DNA from: Sphingobacterium oryzagri
Lineage (GTDB): Bacteria; Bacteroidota; Bacteroidia; Sphingobacteriales; Sphingobacteriaceae
Assembly: GCF_028736175.1 (NCBI RefSeq)
Contig: NZ_CP117880.1
Coordinates: 2,976,001 to 3,040,000, forward strand
Length of the DNA: 64,000 nt
Direction of reading: 5' to 3'
The notes below the pieces were generated by a model, which searched no databases, was not told where the DNA came from, and was given only the letters and a program-made list of their open reading frames with translations. This document shows, in pieces, positions 26,732 through 34,389 of the stretch. Positions within the stretch are counted from its first letter, which is position 1; every line of letters begins with the position of its first letter. The translations under genes were made by a program, and so were the position numbers.

Positions 26732-27214
26732 TTAGCCGTTTATATTTTCGTTATACATACTTCGAAGCTCGCTTGCAACAATCCAAATTTTCGTTTTGTG
26801 ATCAAGCATATCGATCATGAGATATTGTAGCAGCGGTTCCGCAGAAGATTGATCAACTAGCGCTTCCGCTTCAGAATGGCTTAAGATCTTTGCCGTGAAA
26901 ATTGCATCTTCCTCGAAATGCACTATATCGCTCTGCACAGCCTTTACAGCATGACGAGCAAAGAATTGTCGCGCTTCGGTCATAAGATATTCGCGAGTTT
27001 GCGATAACGATTTCTGAAACTGCTCCATCTCTCTCTCTACACTTGCTGGGTAATGCTGACGAAGGTATGATAAGTATAAATCTGCATTCGCTTCACGCAG
27101 GGCACTATTGCGAATAATAATGCGCTCGGGATTTTTCTCGAAGCTATATTTATCTGGCGCATCTGTAAAATGGTAGATGTTATCGTAATCTTTTAAGCGT
27201 TCCTCAGTAGACAT
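26732..27214 (-). CDS. Hypothetical cytoplasmic protein (160 aa)
   Basis: The ATG at 27214 (MSTEERLKDYDNIYHF) is preferred to a TTG three codons upstream. The protein is charged and largely helical (LYLSYLRQHYPASVEREMEQ then SLSQTREYLMTEARQFFARH) with no signal or membrane segment. No family is recognised. It lies 59 nt upstream of the receiver gene on the same strand and could be co-transcribed with it, which would make it a signalling partner (inference). Confidence 0.65.
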   Translation of the reverse strand: MSTEERLKDYDNIYHFTDAPDKYSFEKNPERIIIRNSALREANADLYLSYLRQHYPASVEREMEQFQKSLSQTREYLMTEARQFFARHAVKAVQSDIVHFEEDAIFTAKILSHSEAEALVDQSSAEPLLQYLMIDMLDHKTKIWIVASELRSMYNENING

Positions 27215-27466
27215 AGGGTTCAACGTTTTTAGTCAAACTAATAACCATCTCAATTGAATTTGGTTTAGCTTAAATTCTTTAAAGAATAATCACTTCGGCT
27301 GTTACACCTGGTAAAAATGTCTAAAGCATGCCTAAAATAATAAAAATTAAGATTGATGCACGAACGTCCTATATCAATATTTGTTAGACCTGTTTTGGAA
27401 TTTATGCGTGACCAATGTATATCAATTTGTGACGATACATTTATGTGTAAGATTATTTTAAAAACA

Positions 27467-27538
27467 TACCTTCGCGATAAGTTAATAATTGGTTAGTTAG
27501 TAGCCCCTTTATAATCGCTCGATTTTTAGGGGCTTTTT
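27467..27538 (+). ncRNA. Tiny sRNA-like unit, family C copy 1
   Basis: The box TACCTTCG (27467-27474) resembles a -7 element. Six nt later begins GTTAATAATTGGTTAGTTAG (27481-27500), followed by a terminator with arms AGCCCCT/AGGGGCT (27502-27534) and Ts. The unit recurs at 42308, 42736 and 42884. With 42736 it also shares the stem and the upstream TTTTAAAAAC. Predicted length is about 58 nt. Confidence 0.6.
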
Positions 27539-27545
27539 ATTTCCT

Positions 27546-27560
27546 TTCGTTTTGTGAGAC
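27546..27560 (+). repeat. 15-mer motif, copy 2
   Basis: An exact TTCGTTTTGTGAGAC, 8 nt past the family C terminator and abutting the last codon of an IS3 transposase remnant. Confidence 0.85.
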
Positions 27561-27874
27561 TAATCCGATTTGTATTGAAATGTATTTGAGGTCAGAGATA
27601 CAGTATATTCTCTTTTTAGGGATCCCCAAAACCTTTCAATGTAGATATTGTCCAACACCCTACCTTTGCCATCCATTGATATTTTTACCTCATTTTTTTA
27701 AAGTACCCTCACAAAAACTTCAGATGTAAATTGAGACCACTGATCGGTATTGAATGTCTCAGGTTTACCATGCCTTTGGATCGTATCTACCAAAACATCC
27801 CTACAGCATTCGGCATTCATCGTATCGGACACATCCCAACCGATTATTTTTCGGTCTTTCCACCTAAAAAACAT
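27560..27874 (-). pseudogene. IS3-family transposase OrfB remnant
   Basis: The minus strand reads WKDRKIIGWDVSDTMNAECC, FNTDQWSQFTSEVF, an in-frame TAA, then ISMDGKGRVLDNIYIERFWG and SLKREYT. These are the rve-integrase core (second Asp in DQ-SQFTS, Glu in NIYIERFW) and the C-terminal block of IS3/IS150-type OrfB. The usual DQGSQFTS Gly is Trp. The 5' half of the gene is missing and no terminal inverted repeat is evident, so the element is dead. Confidence 0.85.
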
Positions 27875-28369
27875 ATTTGATCAATCCGGTGTCTAGTCGG
27901 GTTATACGCATTTCGTTTTTATAGGGTTATAAAACGGAATTTTGGAGGTTGTCTTTGCAAACTATAGAAAGAAAATTATCTATTCTTATCTTGTGGCATT
28001 ACTTTTCGCCTTCCGTAGAAAGGATAGATCTATAACTTACGAACTAAAACATTGTAGAATCATAAACTTGTAGAAATATGGATGACATACAATTGCCTAT
28101 GAATTGGAGTGTCTCAAAATTCAGGAGAAAGAAAATGACTACCATTTGGTTGGAGTATTTATCTCTTATGTTTGTATCGAGCAAATATGGGAGATAATTT
28201 TCGTTTTATAAATTTGCATTATAGTGAGAAAAGGAAGAATTAAAATTTGTCTTACTAGCATTTCCAGCATACTGCTTGTAAAAAATAACCTTCGCTTTTT
28301 TGAGATAACTTCTTTTGATCAAATTAGTTCGTAAGCTAATTTAGATCGGAATGATTTCGACTTATTACA
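27875..28369. other. 495-nt spacer, nothing recognised
   Basis: This is AT-rich sequence with no open frame of note, hairpin or repeat. It may be eroded IS sequence. Confidence 0.3.
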
Positions 28370-28552
28370 TTAATTGAGCATTTGGTTTTTACTGCCCAAT
28401 ATTCTTTTTAGATACCTTTTTATTAGCCTTAGCGATGGAATCGAAATACTTTGTTTCAAATTCGGATGAAAATTTATAGATGTTATAGTGAATGTTCCTT
28501 CTGAAGGAATATAATCTATCATTATGCTTGGTGTGGTATATTTTTTTTTCAT
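28370..28552 (-). CDS. Small MKKKY..P peptide with basic tail (60 aa)
   Basis: Starting at the ATG at 28552, it reads MKKKYTTPSIMIDYIPSEGT and ends in a basic helix (IKRYLKRILGSK). The peptide at 45530-45715 has the same plan: MKKKY, Pro at position 8, PSEG, a TS pair, and a basic C-terminus (FIKLLSKITGPK). The upstream codons, which lack this similarity, are excluded. It may be a secreted or modified peptide, or a small regulator. Role unknown. Confidence 0.55.
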   Translation of the reverse strand: MKKKYTTPSIMIDYIPSEGTFTITSINFHPNLKQSISIPSLRLIKRYLKRILGSKNQMLN

Positions 28553-28842
28553 AGTTGGACGTATCATTTCTCTATCCGGATGTCTATTTACAATGGGCCT
28601 CAGCAACATTTAGTGCTACTTGATGTCGAAAGCTATGTTCCCGACTCGTCGACATTACTTTTAGTATAAAGAACATAACCATAAATAGTTTTGGATTATT
28701 TAAAATTCAAAAATCGATAGGTGGTTTTGATACTCTAATTCCTGTTCATGTTTTTGAGAAGACTGTAGAGTCCGACCTTAGATTGCATTTAAAGTAATCA
28801 TTTCATAATTACACTTTTATATTTAAACACAATAACGTAAGC

Positions 28843-28889
28843 AAGCCGGTCAACTTTGACAAGCTTTGCTTATGTAAGATCCATGGGTT
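28843..28889 (-). ncRNA. Degenerate family A RNA copy
   Basis: On the minus strand the linker CATAAGCA precedes a stem AAGC..GTCAA/TTGAC..GCTT. The upstream hairpin has decayed. It probably is no longer functional. Confidence 0.3.
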
Positions 28890-29122
28890 GAAACTAAAAA
28901 TCGTCAAGCACTTAAAACACAGTAATGGCAAAGCAAATACTTCTTAACAATTCCTTTTGCGAACTTTTTGAATTCGTCAGATTCTACCGAAAAGAGCTAT
29001 AGTACAAGATTGCAAAACGGTGAGGTATTTATTAGGTTCAAAAATCTATTTTTATAGATAGGTAATTCTTGCAATCCTAAGAACTGCTCACAAACCAATT
29101 CACTTTAAGTCATCATAACCCC

Positions 29123-29137
29123 TTCGTTTTGTGAGAC
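29123..29137 (+). repeat. 15-mer motif, copy 3
   Basis: An exact TTCGTTTTGTGAGAC. About 30 nt upstream, CTCACAAACC forms an imperfect inverted partner. Confidence 0.8.
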
Positions 29138-29372
29138 AAAATGCGCTAGGATGTACATGTTACATGGCACATACATCCTGACCAAAATAGGTGTTTTTGC
29201 CCATGTTATCAATTAATGAATATTTTGAACAGACACACCTTCTGCAAAGAAAAAAAGACAGAGAAAAAATGCTAATTAGCAATTATTTGGATACAGCATA
29301 CGTATATTTTCGCCGGCTGAATTTAAAAGATTTATTATCTTTAGCATAGTACACCCTAATCCTGCTCTTATT

Positions 29373-30251
29373 ATGAAGCAAAGCCTATTGATCTCCATAT
29401 ACCTACTCGTCACCTACGCCACAAGCATTGCGCAGCAGCAAGCTGAACAAAGCCAAGTGAAAACGGATACGATCCATAGCGAAATATTAAAAGCAGATCG
29501 CGCGTATACAATCTACCTGCCTAGAAGCTACGACACGCAGTCTCAAAAAAAGTATCCAATCCTTTACTTGCTGCACGGCTTGTCGGGAATGAACTCCAAC
29601 TGGTTTGATAAAGCTAGCGTAAAGCAAGTGCAGGATCAGCTGGTGGCAAGCAGCGAATCGGTCGAGATGATTATTGTCAGCCCGAATGCCGGAGGAGATC
29701 CGGAGACGGAGTGGAACGGTTATTTTGATATGCCGGGCTGGAAATACGAGCAGTTCTTTTTTAGGGAGCTGTTGCCACATATAGAAAGTACGTACAGGGT
29801 TATCGGTAATAAACAAAATAGGGCCGTGGCCGGGCTGTCCATGGGCGGGGGCGGTAGTGCTGCGTATGGGCAGAAGCATGCAGATATGTTTGGATCGGTG
29901 TATGCCATGAGTGCTTTGATGGCGATTCCTGCTGATCGCTTCATTCCGCAAAACCAAACAGCGCCAAGCAAACGCCAGTTGCTCACCAAATCAGTGATCG
30001 AGAATAGCTGTGTAGACTATGTTGCTAACGCTTCTGAGGCCCAAAAGGAGCAGCTAAGAACCGTAAAATGGTTTGTAGATTGCGGCGACGATGATTTCCT
30101 ATTGGATACCAATATCGACTTCTTGCGTGCCATGCGTGCTGCCAAAATTCCGCTAGAATTTAGAATCAGGGATGGTGGGCATGATTGGCTTTACTGGCAT
30201 TCTGCCCTGTATAGTTGCCTGCCATTTGTATCCCGAAATTTTCAGCCTTAG
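29373..30251 (+). CDS. Secreted esterase of the esterase D/feruloyl esterase type
   Basis: This 292-residue protein has a signal peptide (MKQSLLISIYLLVTYATSIAQQ). The catalytic domain shows YPILYLLHGLSGMNSNWF (oxyanion loop), the nucleophile AGLSMGGGGS, an Asp in VDCGDDDFLL and the His in IRDGGHDWLYW. This is the Esterase (PF00756) superfamily, which includes acetyl-xylan and feruloyl esterases and S-formylglutathione hydrolases. Export suggests hydrolysis of polysaccharide-linked esters in the periplasm. It lies between IS3 OrfB and OrfA remnants on the opposite strand, so this segment may have been rearranged. Confidence 0.88.
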   Translation: MKQSLLISIYLLVTYATSIAQQQAEQSQVKTDTIHSEILKADRAYTIYLPRSYDTQSQKKYPILYLLHGLSGMNSNWFDKASVKQVQDQLVASSESVEMIIVSPNAGGDPETEWNGYFDMPGWKYEQFFFRELLPHIESTYRVIGNKQNRAVAGLSMGGGGSAAYGQKHADMFGSVYAMSALMAIPADRFIPQNQTAPSKRQLLTKSVIENSCVDYVANASEAQKEQLRTVKWFVDCGDDDFLLDTNIDFLRAMRAAKIPLEFRIRDGGHDWLYWHSALYSCLPFVSRNFQP

Positions 30252-30261
30252 TCGGGCATTC

Positions 30262-30428
30262 TACGCTAGCAACAATTGCGAATCCCAGCTTTATCATCGT
30301 ATTTTTTCTTCAATGATAGCAAGTTTTGTCACTGATCCCCTTCTTGCGACAGACTTCCCCGATTTGGGTAGAAGGCTTTCCTTGCTTGCAAATGCGACCT
30401 GAGCTTCGGTAAATTTTAATCTTTCCAT
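30262..30428 (-). pseudogene. IS3-family transposase OrfA remnant
   Basis: The minus strand starts MERLKFTEAQVAFASK, as in IS3 OrfA helix-turn-helix proteins. After a frameshift it continues EVCRKKGISDKTCYH, then a stop where Trp is expected, then KKYDD-like sequence. At least two lesions are present. It has the same orientation as the OrfB remnant at 27560-27874, as expected if both are parts of one element now split by the esterase segment. Confidence 0.75.
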
Positions 30429-30495
30429 AGCTTTTCCTCCCTTTTAAAATTAATTATGTAGACCCTAATGCTCTACGTTTAAATCATCCAATTTT

Positions 30496-31478
30496 TTGGA
30501 GAAAGCGGCATTGACCGAATTACTCGACCTTAGTTTTAATCCATTCCAGCACTTTACCTATGCTGACACCACTTTCGTTGGCAGGTATAAAATCTGCCGG
30601 TGCGTTGATAAATATCCGGAATTTGCCAAAACATCACTTAAAACCAGTATACATAAAGTCTATCAGGATAGACTGAATATTTTTAAGGGATATCTCGTGG
30701 ACGAAGGTATTGATCACAAGCGGATTAATCAGATAATAAAAGACAACATTTTCAATTTTGTTACGTCTTATAAGGTAAATCGTGGTTGGGGAAAAAAAAA
30801 TATAATCACTATCTCCAAGCAATACACACCTTCTTGCAATTTTTTCTAGACAACAAGTACGGCTACCTTGATGAGAATGTTTGCGAAAAAATAAAACGTC
30901 TTTACGTTTACAAGAAAAGAAACACACCATTCAACAATATGATCTTTAGAGATTTATTGGAACGTATTAAAAGTGAAGATCCATACCTATATTTATTTAG
31001 CCGGTTTATTTACTATAGCTCAATGCGGCAAGATGCAGAACTTTACTCACTTAAGATATATGATATTGATCTTTACAGACGAGTAATTTTGGTGTCGATC
31101 GAAAATTCGAAAAAGAAGAAAATTCAGTACAGCCCTATGGATGATGAGTTTTTGGAGATCATTATTAATATGAAACTAGAAAGGTTAATAAAACTGATTA
31201 TGTTTTTACCACATCAGCAATCCCTGGCTCAAGGTCTTCATATTAAAGATTTTTTCGAAAACGGTTTATCCGAGCGAAAAAATCTTTGGGTATAAGTAAT
31301 GGTAAAACGCTCTACTCCTTCAAGCATACCATGTGCATCATCTGGTGGAAAATGGTGAAAAGCTCTATAATATCATTCGCTTACCAGGCATCAGACCCTG
31401 GGTGAACTTATGTACGATTTGAAAGATATGTGTGTGACCTTGGGCGATGAAATCAAGTTTAAAAGCAGGAGCATATAA
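30496..31478 (+). pseudogene. Frameshifted tyrosine recombinase/integrase
   Basis: Frame 1 encodes an N-terminal SAM-like domain (LTELLDLSFNPFQHFTYAD, SIHKVYQDRLNIFKGYLVDE) up to a run of nine As near 30790. Frame shift then gives YNHYLQAIHTFLQFFLDNKYG, the catalytic domain region FSRFIYYSSMRQDAELYSLK with the first catalytic Arg altered to Gln-Asp context, and ISIENSKKKKIQYSP-like sequence. Further shifts are needed to reach YSFKHTMCIIW and the end HQTLGELMYDLKD at 31478. The gene is dead. It resembles phage/ICE integrases of Bacteroidota. Confidence 0.7.
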
Positions 31479-31591
31479 AAGAAGGCTAGCATCAATATTT
31501 TCACAAAAAACAAACACAGACCTCTAGATGGACAATGGATTAACGGCATCATTATTGGTAAGTACCAATCAATAAACAAATTATATGACGT

Positions 31592-32200
31592 ATGAATATT
31601 TTGAGTAAATTATCTATTGCCATTTTTTGTCTATTATTGGTCGCCGCATGTAGTAAGGATGATGAGCAAAACAGTATGGGCGGTTCGAGAATTAAAAATT
31701 TTGGGAATAAAGAACAGGTGATTGCATCAGTTGGTACTTTCTTGGAGGGCTACACAGAAGGAGGAATAAATAATACGATATTCTATATGGGTGACAACTA
31801 CCCCACCGATATCGCCGATACGTATTATAATATCCCATTCAGACGTAACGCTGCAGGCTATCAATATACTAAGGAAGTAATGGGCCGTACCACCTCAACG
31901 TATGAAAGCTATGAGTATATAACTTCTGAAACCGGGTTTGAAGGATATCTAGAAGTTTTGGATAACAGACTCGATAACAACGTTTATAGCAATGTTAGAA
32001 TAGCAAAATCACCTCATAATAATGAAAGATCTCAGACATTCATTGCGCATATTGATCTAAAAGAAGAATACAATAAATCGCAAGTCCTGATGTTGCATAC
32101 TATACGAAGCGGCTTTGAAGGTGATCCTAACAATGCGCTTCCGGTAATCGATGACAATACAGCAGTCACACACCTACTTGCACAGTTAGAGGCACTCTGA
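31592..32200 (+). CDS. Hypothetical lipoprotein (202 aa)
   Basis: A signal peptide with lipobox LLLVAACS (Cys near residue 20) is followed by an acidic linker (KDDEQN). The rest is a soluble domain with many Tyr and Asn residues (FYMGDNYPTDIADTYYNIPF, RTTSTYESYEYITSETGFEG). No domain is recognised. It has its own leader after the integrase remnant and ends 23 nt before a perfect terminator stem. Probably anchored in the outer or inner membrane, facing the periplasm. Confidence 0.65.
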   Translation: MNILSKLSIAIFCLLLVAACSKDDEQNSMGGSRIKNFGNKEQVIASVGTFLEGYTEGGINNTIFYMGDNYPTDIADTYYNIPFRRNAAGYQYTKEVMGRTTSTYESYEYITSETGFEGYLEVLDNRLDNNVYSNVRIAKSPHNNERSQTFIAHIDLKEEYNKSQVLMLHTIRSGFEGDPNNALPVIDDNTAVTHLLAQLEAL

Positions 32201-32225
32201 TTAAGCGCACTAAACAAAATACAAG

Positions 32226-32250
32226 AAGGCTAGCAAATTTCGCTAGCCTT
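32226..32250. terminator. Bidirectional terminator stem
   Basis: AAGGCTAGC/GCTAGCCTT form a perfect 9-bp stem between the converging lipoprotein gene and the small minus-strand gene, overlapping the latter's last codons. Confidence 0.65.
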
Positions 32251-32563
32251 TGCATTTAATTTCAACATTCTGGCGAAATCAATAATATCCTGAACCGGAA
32301 TATTGTTTAATACGTACCTAAATGAATATTCTATTAGATTCATACTTGAATTTATGGATACATCACCATCACTATTGATGATTGCAACTTCGTAATGTAT
32401 CTTGACTATACTATATTCATCTAGTCTTCTGATCATTTTGTAGATATGTTGCTGCGAACAATAGTAGAAAACGCAGCGATTATCGCCTACCGGTATTACA
32501 TCGTAATAATCTTTGTGAATTAGTCTATTTCGAACTGCCAGATTCTCTGACCTTATTGTTCAT
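32230..32563 (-). pseudogene. Small gene with a probable frameshift
   Basis: An ATG at 32563 opens MNNKVRESGSSK then stops. The adjacent frame continues RLIHKDYYDVIPVGDNRCVF and on through MIRRLDEYSIVKIHYEVAII to a stop at 32230. One base change in length near TCGAAATAG would join them into a protein of about 108 residues. The 68-residue downstream part could be translated alone from its internal ATG at 32436. Family not recognised. Confidence 0.4.
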
Positions 32564-32651
32564 CTCTTCGATATCCACACAACAAAAATATCTAACAAAC
32601 AAGCTTTTCTCAAATTAAATGTAAAATAGTTATTTAAGGCTTCCCGTAAGT

Positions 32652-32659
32652 TATCTTTG
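32652..32659 (+). promoter_or_regulatory. Bacteroidota -7 box (TATCTTTG)
   Basis: An exact TANNTTTG, 23 nt before the ATG of the 64-residue small protein. It gives a short leader and supports that gene. Confidence 0.6.
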
Positions 32660-32682
32660 TAATTACAATGTAGATTTGCATC

Positions 32683-32877
32683 ATGAAATTTGCCATCATT
32701 CCCATAACCGAACGGCTCCCGACAGCAGAACACTTCAAGCATCCATTAGACAAGGTTGTTTTTAATGATGTCAATGCAGTGAAGTTCCTAATAGAAAAAC
32801 AAAAGGCATCCTTAATTAGCCAGCAGGAATGGATAGACCAAGGTTTCTTTAGCTGGCTGGAAGAGACATTAAAATAA
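32683..32877 (+). CDS. Small hypothetical protein (64 aa)
   Basis: An ATG-started 64-residue protein, MKFAIIPITERLPTAEHFKH then VVFNDVNAVKFLIEKQKASL and a Trp-rich end (WIDQGFFSWLEETLK). It has no signal peptide. It is preceded by a good TATCTTTG promoter box and followed directly by family B repeat copy 2, whose terminator may end its transcript. Family unknown. Confidence 0.6.
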   Translation: MKFAIIPITERLPTAEHFKHPLDKVVFNDVNAVKFLIEKQKASLISQQEWIDQGFFSWLEETLK

Positions 32878-32902
32878 GATTAGAAATTTAACACAGTTGT
32901 GC

Positions 32903-32994
32903 GAACTTTAATTGTGTACAAACGTTAGACTGATGAATTGTTTATATTCAATGTGTTTATAATATCCCCGTGCTGTGAAGCATGGGGATATTTA
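32903..32994 (+). ncRNA. Putative sRNA/terminator unit, family B copy 2
   Basis: It carries the same ordered blocks as 2453-2548 (GAACTTTAAT, CGTTAGACT, GTGAAGCATGGGGAT). The stem ATATCCCC/GGGGATAT (32962-32991) has the same arms apart from changes that keep pairing. It may simply be the terminator of the 64-aa gene, but the conserved upstream block argues for more. Confidence 0.45.
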
Positions 32995-33190
32995 TCTAAA
33001 AGCCCAGTTGTAAATCTTGTTAAGCTCTCGAATCTCGTTTTCATCAAAAGGATGTTTATTATCCGTGTAAGATAAAAATAGTGAATCCCCCACTGCATCT
33101 TCAATGATTGCTGAGCTACAATGTCGGTTGTGGAAGTGATATATGGCAATGCCAATAGGCTTGTTCTCCAAGGCTACCCACCTGTAGCGC
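32992..33190 (-). pseudogene. C-terminal fragment of an unidentified small protein
   Basis: The minus strand reads RYRWVALENKPIGIAIYHFH, SSAIIEDAVGDSLFLSYTDN and FDENEIRELNKIYNWAFR, then stops at 32992. There is no start codon. It is joined directly to the truncated glycosyltransferase, which suggests a deletion fused two genes. Confidence 0.4.
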
Positions 33191-33551
33191 TAGATGCCAG
33201 TTGTGCACATGCATAATTTTTACCAGTCCATCCTGATAAAAGTGGTAAACCTTTTATAATCTTTAGGTCTCTGAATCTTGGTACATATCTTTTAGCTATC
33301 TCGTAGGTGTCATCATCAGAGCTATCGTCTAATATTATTATTTCAAAATTATCATAGGACTGCTTAGCAAGTGACTCAAGAAGATTGCCCAGATTTTCAG
33401 CTTCATTTCTTGCAGGTATTAGAATGGATACTCTTCTGGATGAGGTCTCTACAGAAGGTTTAAGATAAGGTTTTTTATAGCAGTTGTAAATGGCAACTGC
33501 TAGTTGAAGGAAGAAGAAGAGGAAAATTATAAAAGTAAGAGTAATAAGCAT
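33174..33551 (-). pseudogene. Truncated family 2 glycosyltransferase
   Basis: An N-terminal membrane helix (LITLTFIIFLFFFLQLAVAI) is followed by the GT-A start RVSILIPARNEAENLGNLLE and the nucleotide-binding IIILDDSSDDDTYEIA. The frame ends after WTGKNYACAQLASSATGG, just before the DxD-containing segment that family 2 enzymes need. Full-length carotenoid-type relatives are about 370-400 residues, so only the first third remains. The stop coincides with the junction to an unrelated coding fragment, indicating a deletion. Confidence 0.8.
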
Positions 33552-33633
33552 ATAAACTATTAAGTGTGTGACTAAGCGATCTGTGCTATTCGCTCTTTCT
33601 CATATGTCGTTGTATAGTTGTCGTATATAAAAA

Positions 33634-33661
33634 AAGTGCAGATTGTTTTAAACCTGCACTT
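33634..33661 (-). terminator. Terminator of csbD
   Basis: AAGTGCAG/CTGCACTT arms; on the minus strand the stem is followed by seven Ts. Confidence 0.75.
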
Positions 33662-33686
33662 CTGTCTTATAAAAATTTTAGGCAAA

Positions 33687-33872
33687 CTACATTTTATTTA
33701 ACCAGTCTTCTACTTCCTCTTTGCTTTTCCCGGTTCCCTTTTGTAGACGGCCTAGTAATTCGTCTTCTTTGCCTTCAGCGTACGTTAAATCATCATCAGT
33801 TAATTCGCCATATTGCTGTTTTACTTTTCCTTTAAGTTCGTTCCAACGACCTTTCCAAGTTAATTCACTCAT
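33687..33872 (-). CDS. csbD: CsbD family stress protein
   Basis: A 61-residue CsbD-domain protein with the family's opening WKGRWNELKGKVKQQYGELT followed by DDLTYAEGKEDELLGRLQ and KSKEEVEDWLN. CsbD proteins are small, abundant general-stress proteins of unclear mechanism. It is monocistronic with a strong terminator at 33634. An AGGATACC stretch upstream of the ATG may serve ribosome binding. Confidence 0.93.
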   Translation of the reverse strand: MSELTWKGRWNELKGKVKQQYGELTDDDLTYAEGKEDELLGRLQKGTGKSKEEVEDWLNKM

Positions 33873-33986
33873 GGTATCCTCATTTAATGTTTGTTATATA
33901 ACGTATTCACACCGCATTTTGTTTTAAGTATGCAAGAGATATGCTTATCGTATTAATGTTATTTTTACGAGCTATTCATGTCTTCG

Positions 33987-34001
33987 TTCGTCTTGTGAGA
34001 C
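33987..34001 (+). repeat. 15-mer motif, copy 4
   Basis: TTCGTCTTGTGAGAC, one mismatch, upstream of the csbD gene and about 60 nt from family A copy 2. Confidence 0.75.
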
Positions 34002-34059
34002 ATTGAGGCAATCAGTTTGATCTGCTTCCCTTTGTATTAGATACTAATTGTTAACAATA

Positions 34060-34122
34060 AAAAGTAAGCCTGTCAATTATGACAGGCTTCTGCTTATGAA
34101 AATCCCGGGGAGGGAGATGTAT
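34060..34122 (-). ncRNA. Hairpin-linker-terminator RNA, family A copy 2
   Basis: On the minus strand: small stem TCCC..GGGA, linker TTTTCATAAGCA, terminator stem AAGCCTGTCA/TGACAGGCTT, then CTTTTT. The parts are in the same order as at 3361 but the terminator stem sequence is different. Confidence 0.55.
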
Positions 34123-34156
34123 AAATATACTACAAATAGTTGGAAGTATTTTTAAG

Positions 34157-34171
34157 TTCGTTTTGTGAGGC
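34157..34171 (+). repeat. 15-mer motif, copy 5
   Basis: TTCGTTTTGTGAGGC, one mismatch, about 30 nt upstream of the minus-strand family A RNA. Confidence 0.75.
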
Positions 34172-34241
34172 AGATGACCTTATCTAGGATGAAGTTCCTA
34201 CCTAATTTATGTTTATAGAATTCTGGGTACCACTTACACGT

Positions 34242-34306
34242 GGACTTTAATGATTTGTCATTTATGGAATCTATTATTTTTGTCGCAATCCTTCGTTTTT
34301 TGAGAC
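34242..34306 (+). promoter_or_regulatory. Promoter module followed by 15-mer (copy 6), module D1
   Basis: TTTG (34254-34257), a 17-nt spacer and TATTTTTG (34275-34282) form a textbook Bacteroidota promoter. TTCGTTTTTTGAGAC (34292-34306) starts 9 nt past the -7 box. The same module recurs at 42470-42534 with the 15-mer at the same place. No plus-strand gene follows; the next gene is convergent. Confidence 0.55.
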
Positions 34307-34389
34307 GCTGCTTCTGACTTTTTGGATATTACGAAGGAATACATTTGAGTATTTTATCAACCTTTGCCATAGTCTTCGAAATAAAACTT

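Larger units (their letters stand above)
28553..29372. other. 820-nt spacer with eroded repeat copies
   Basis: It holds a degenerate family A RNA at 28843-28889 (minus) and a 15-mer at 29123. Two complementary octamers GATTGCAA/TTGCAATC lie about 29007 and 29068. No gene is seen. Confidence 0.4.
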
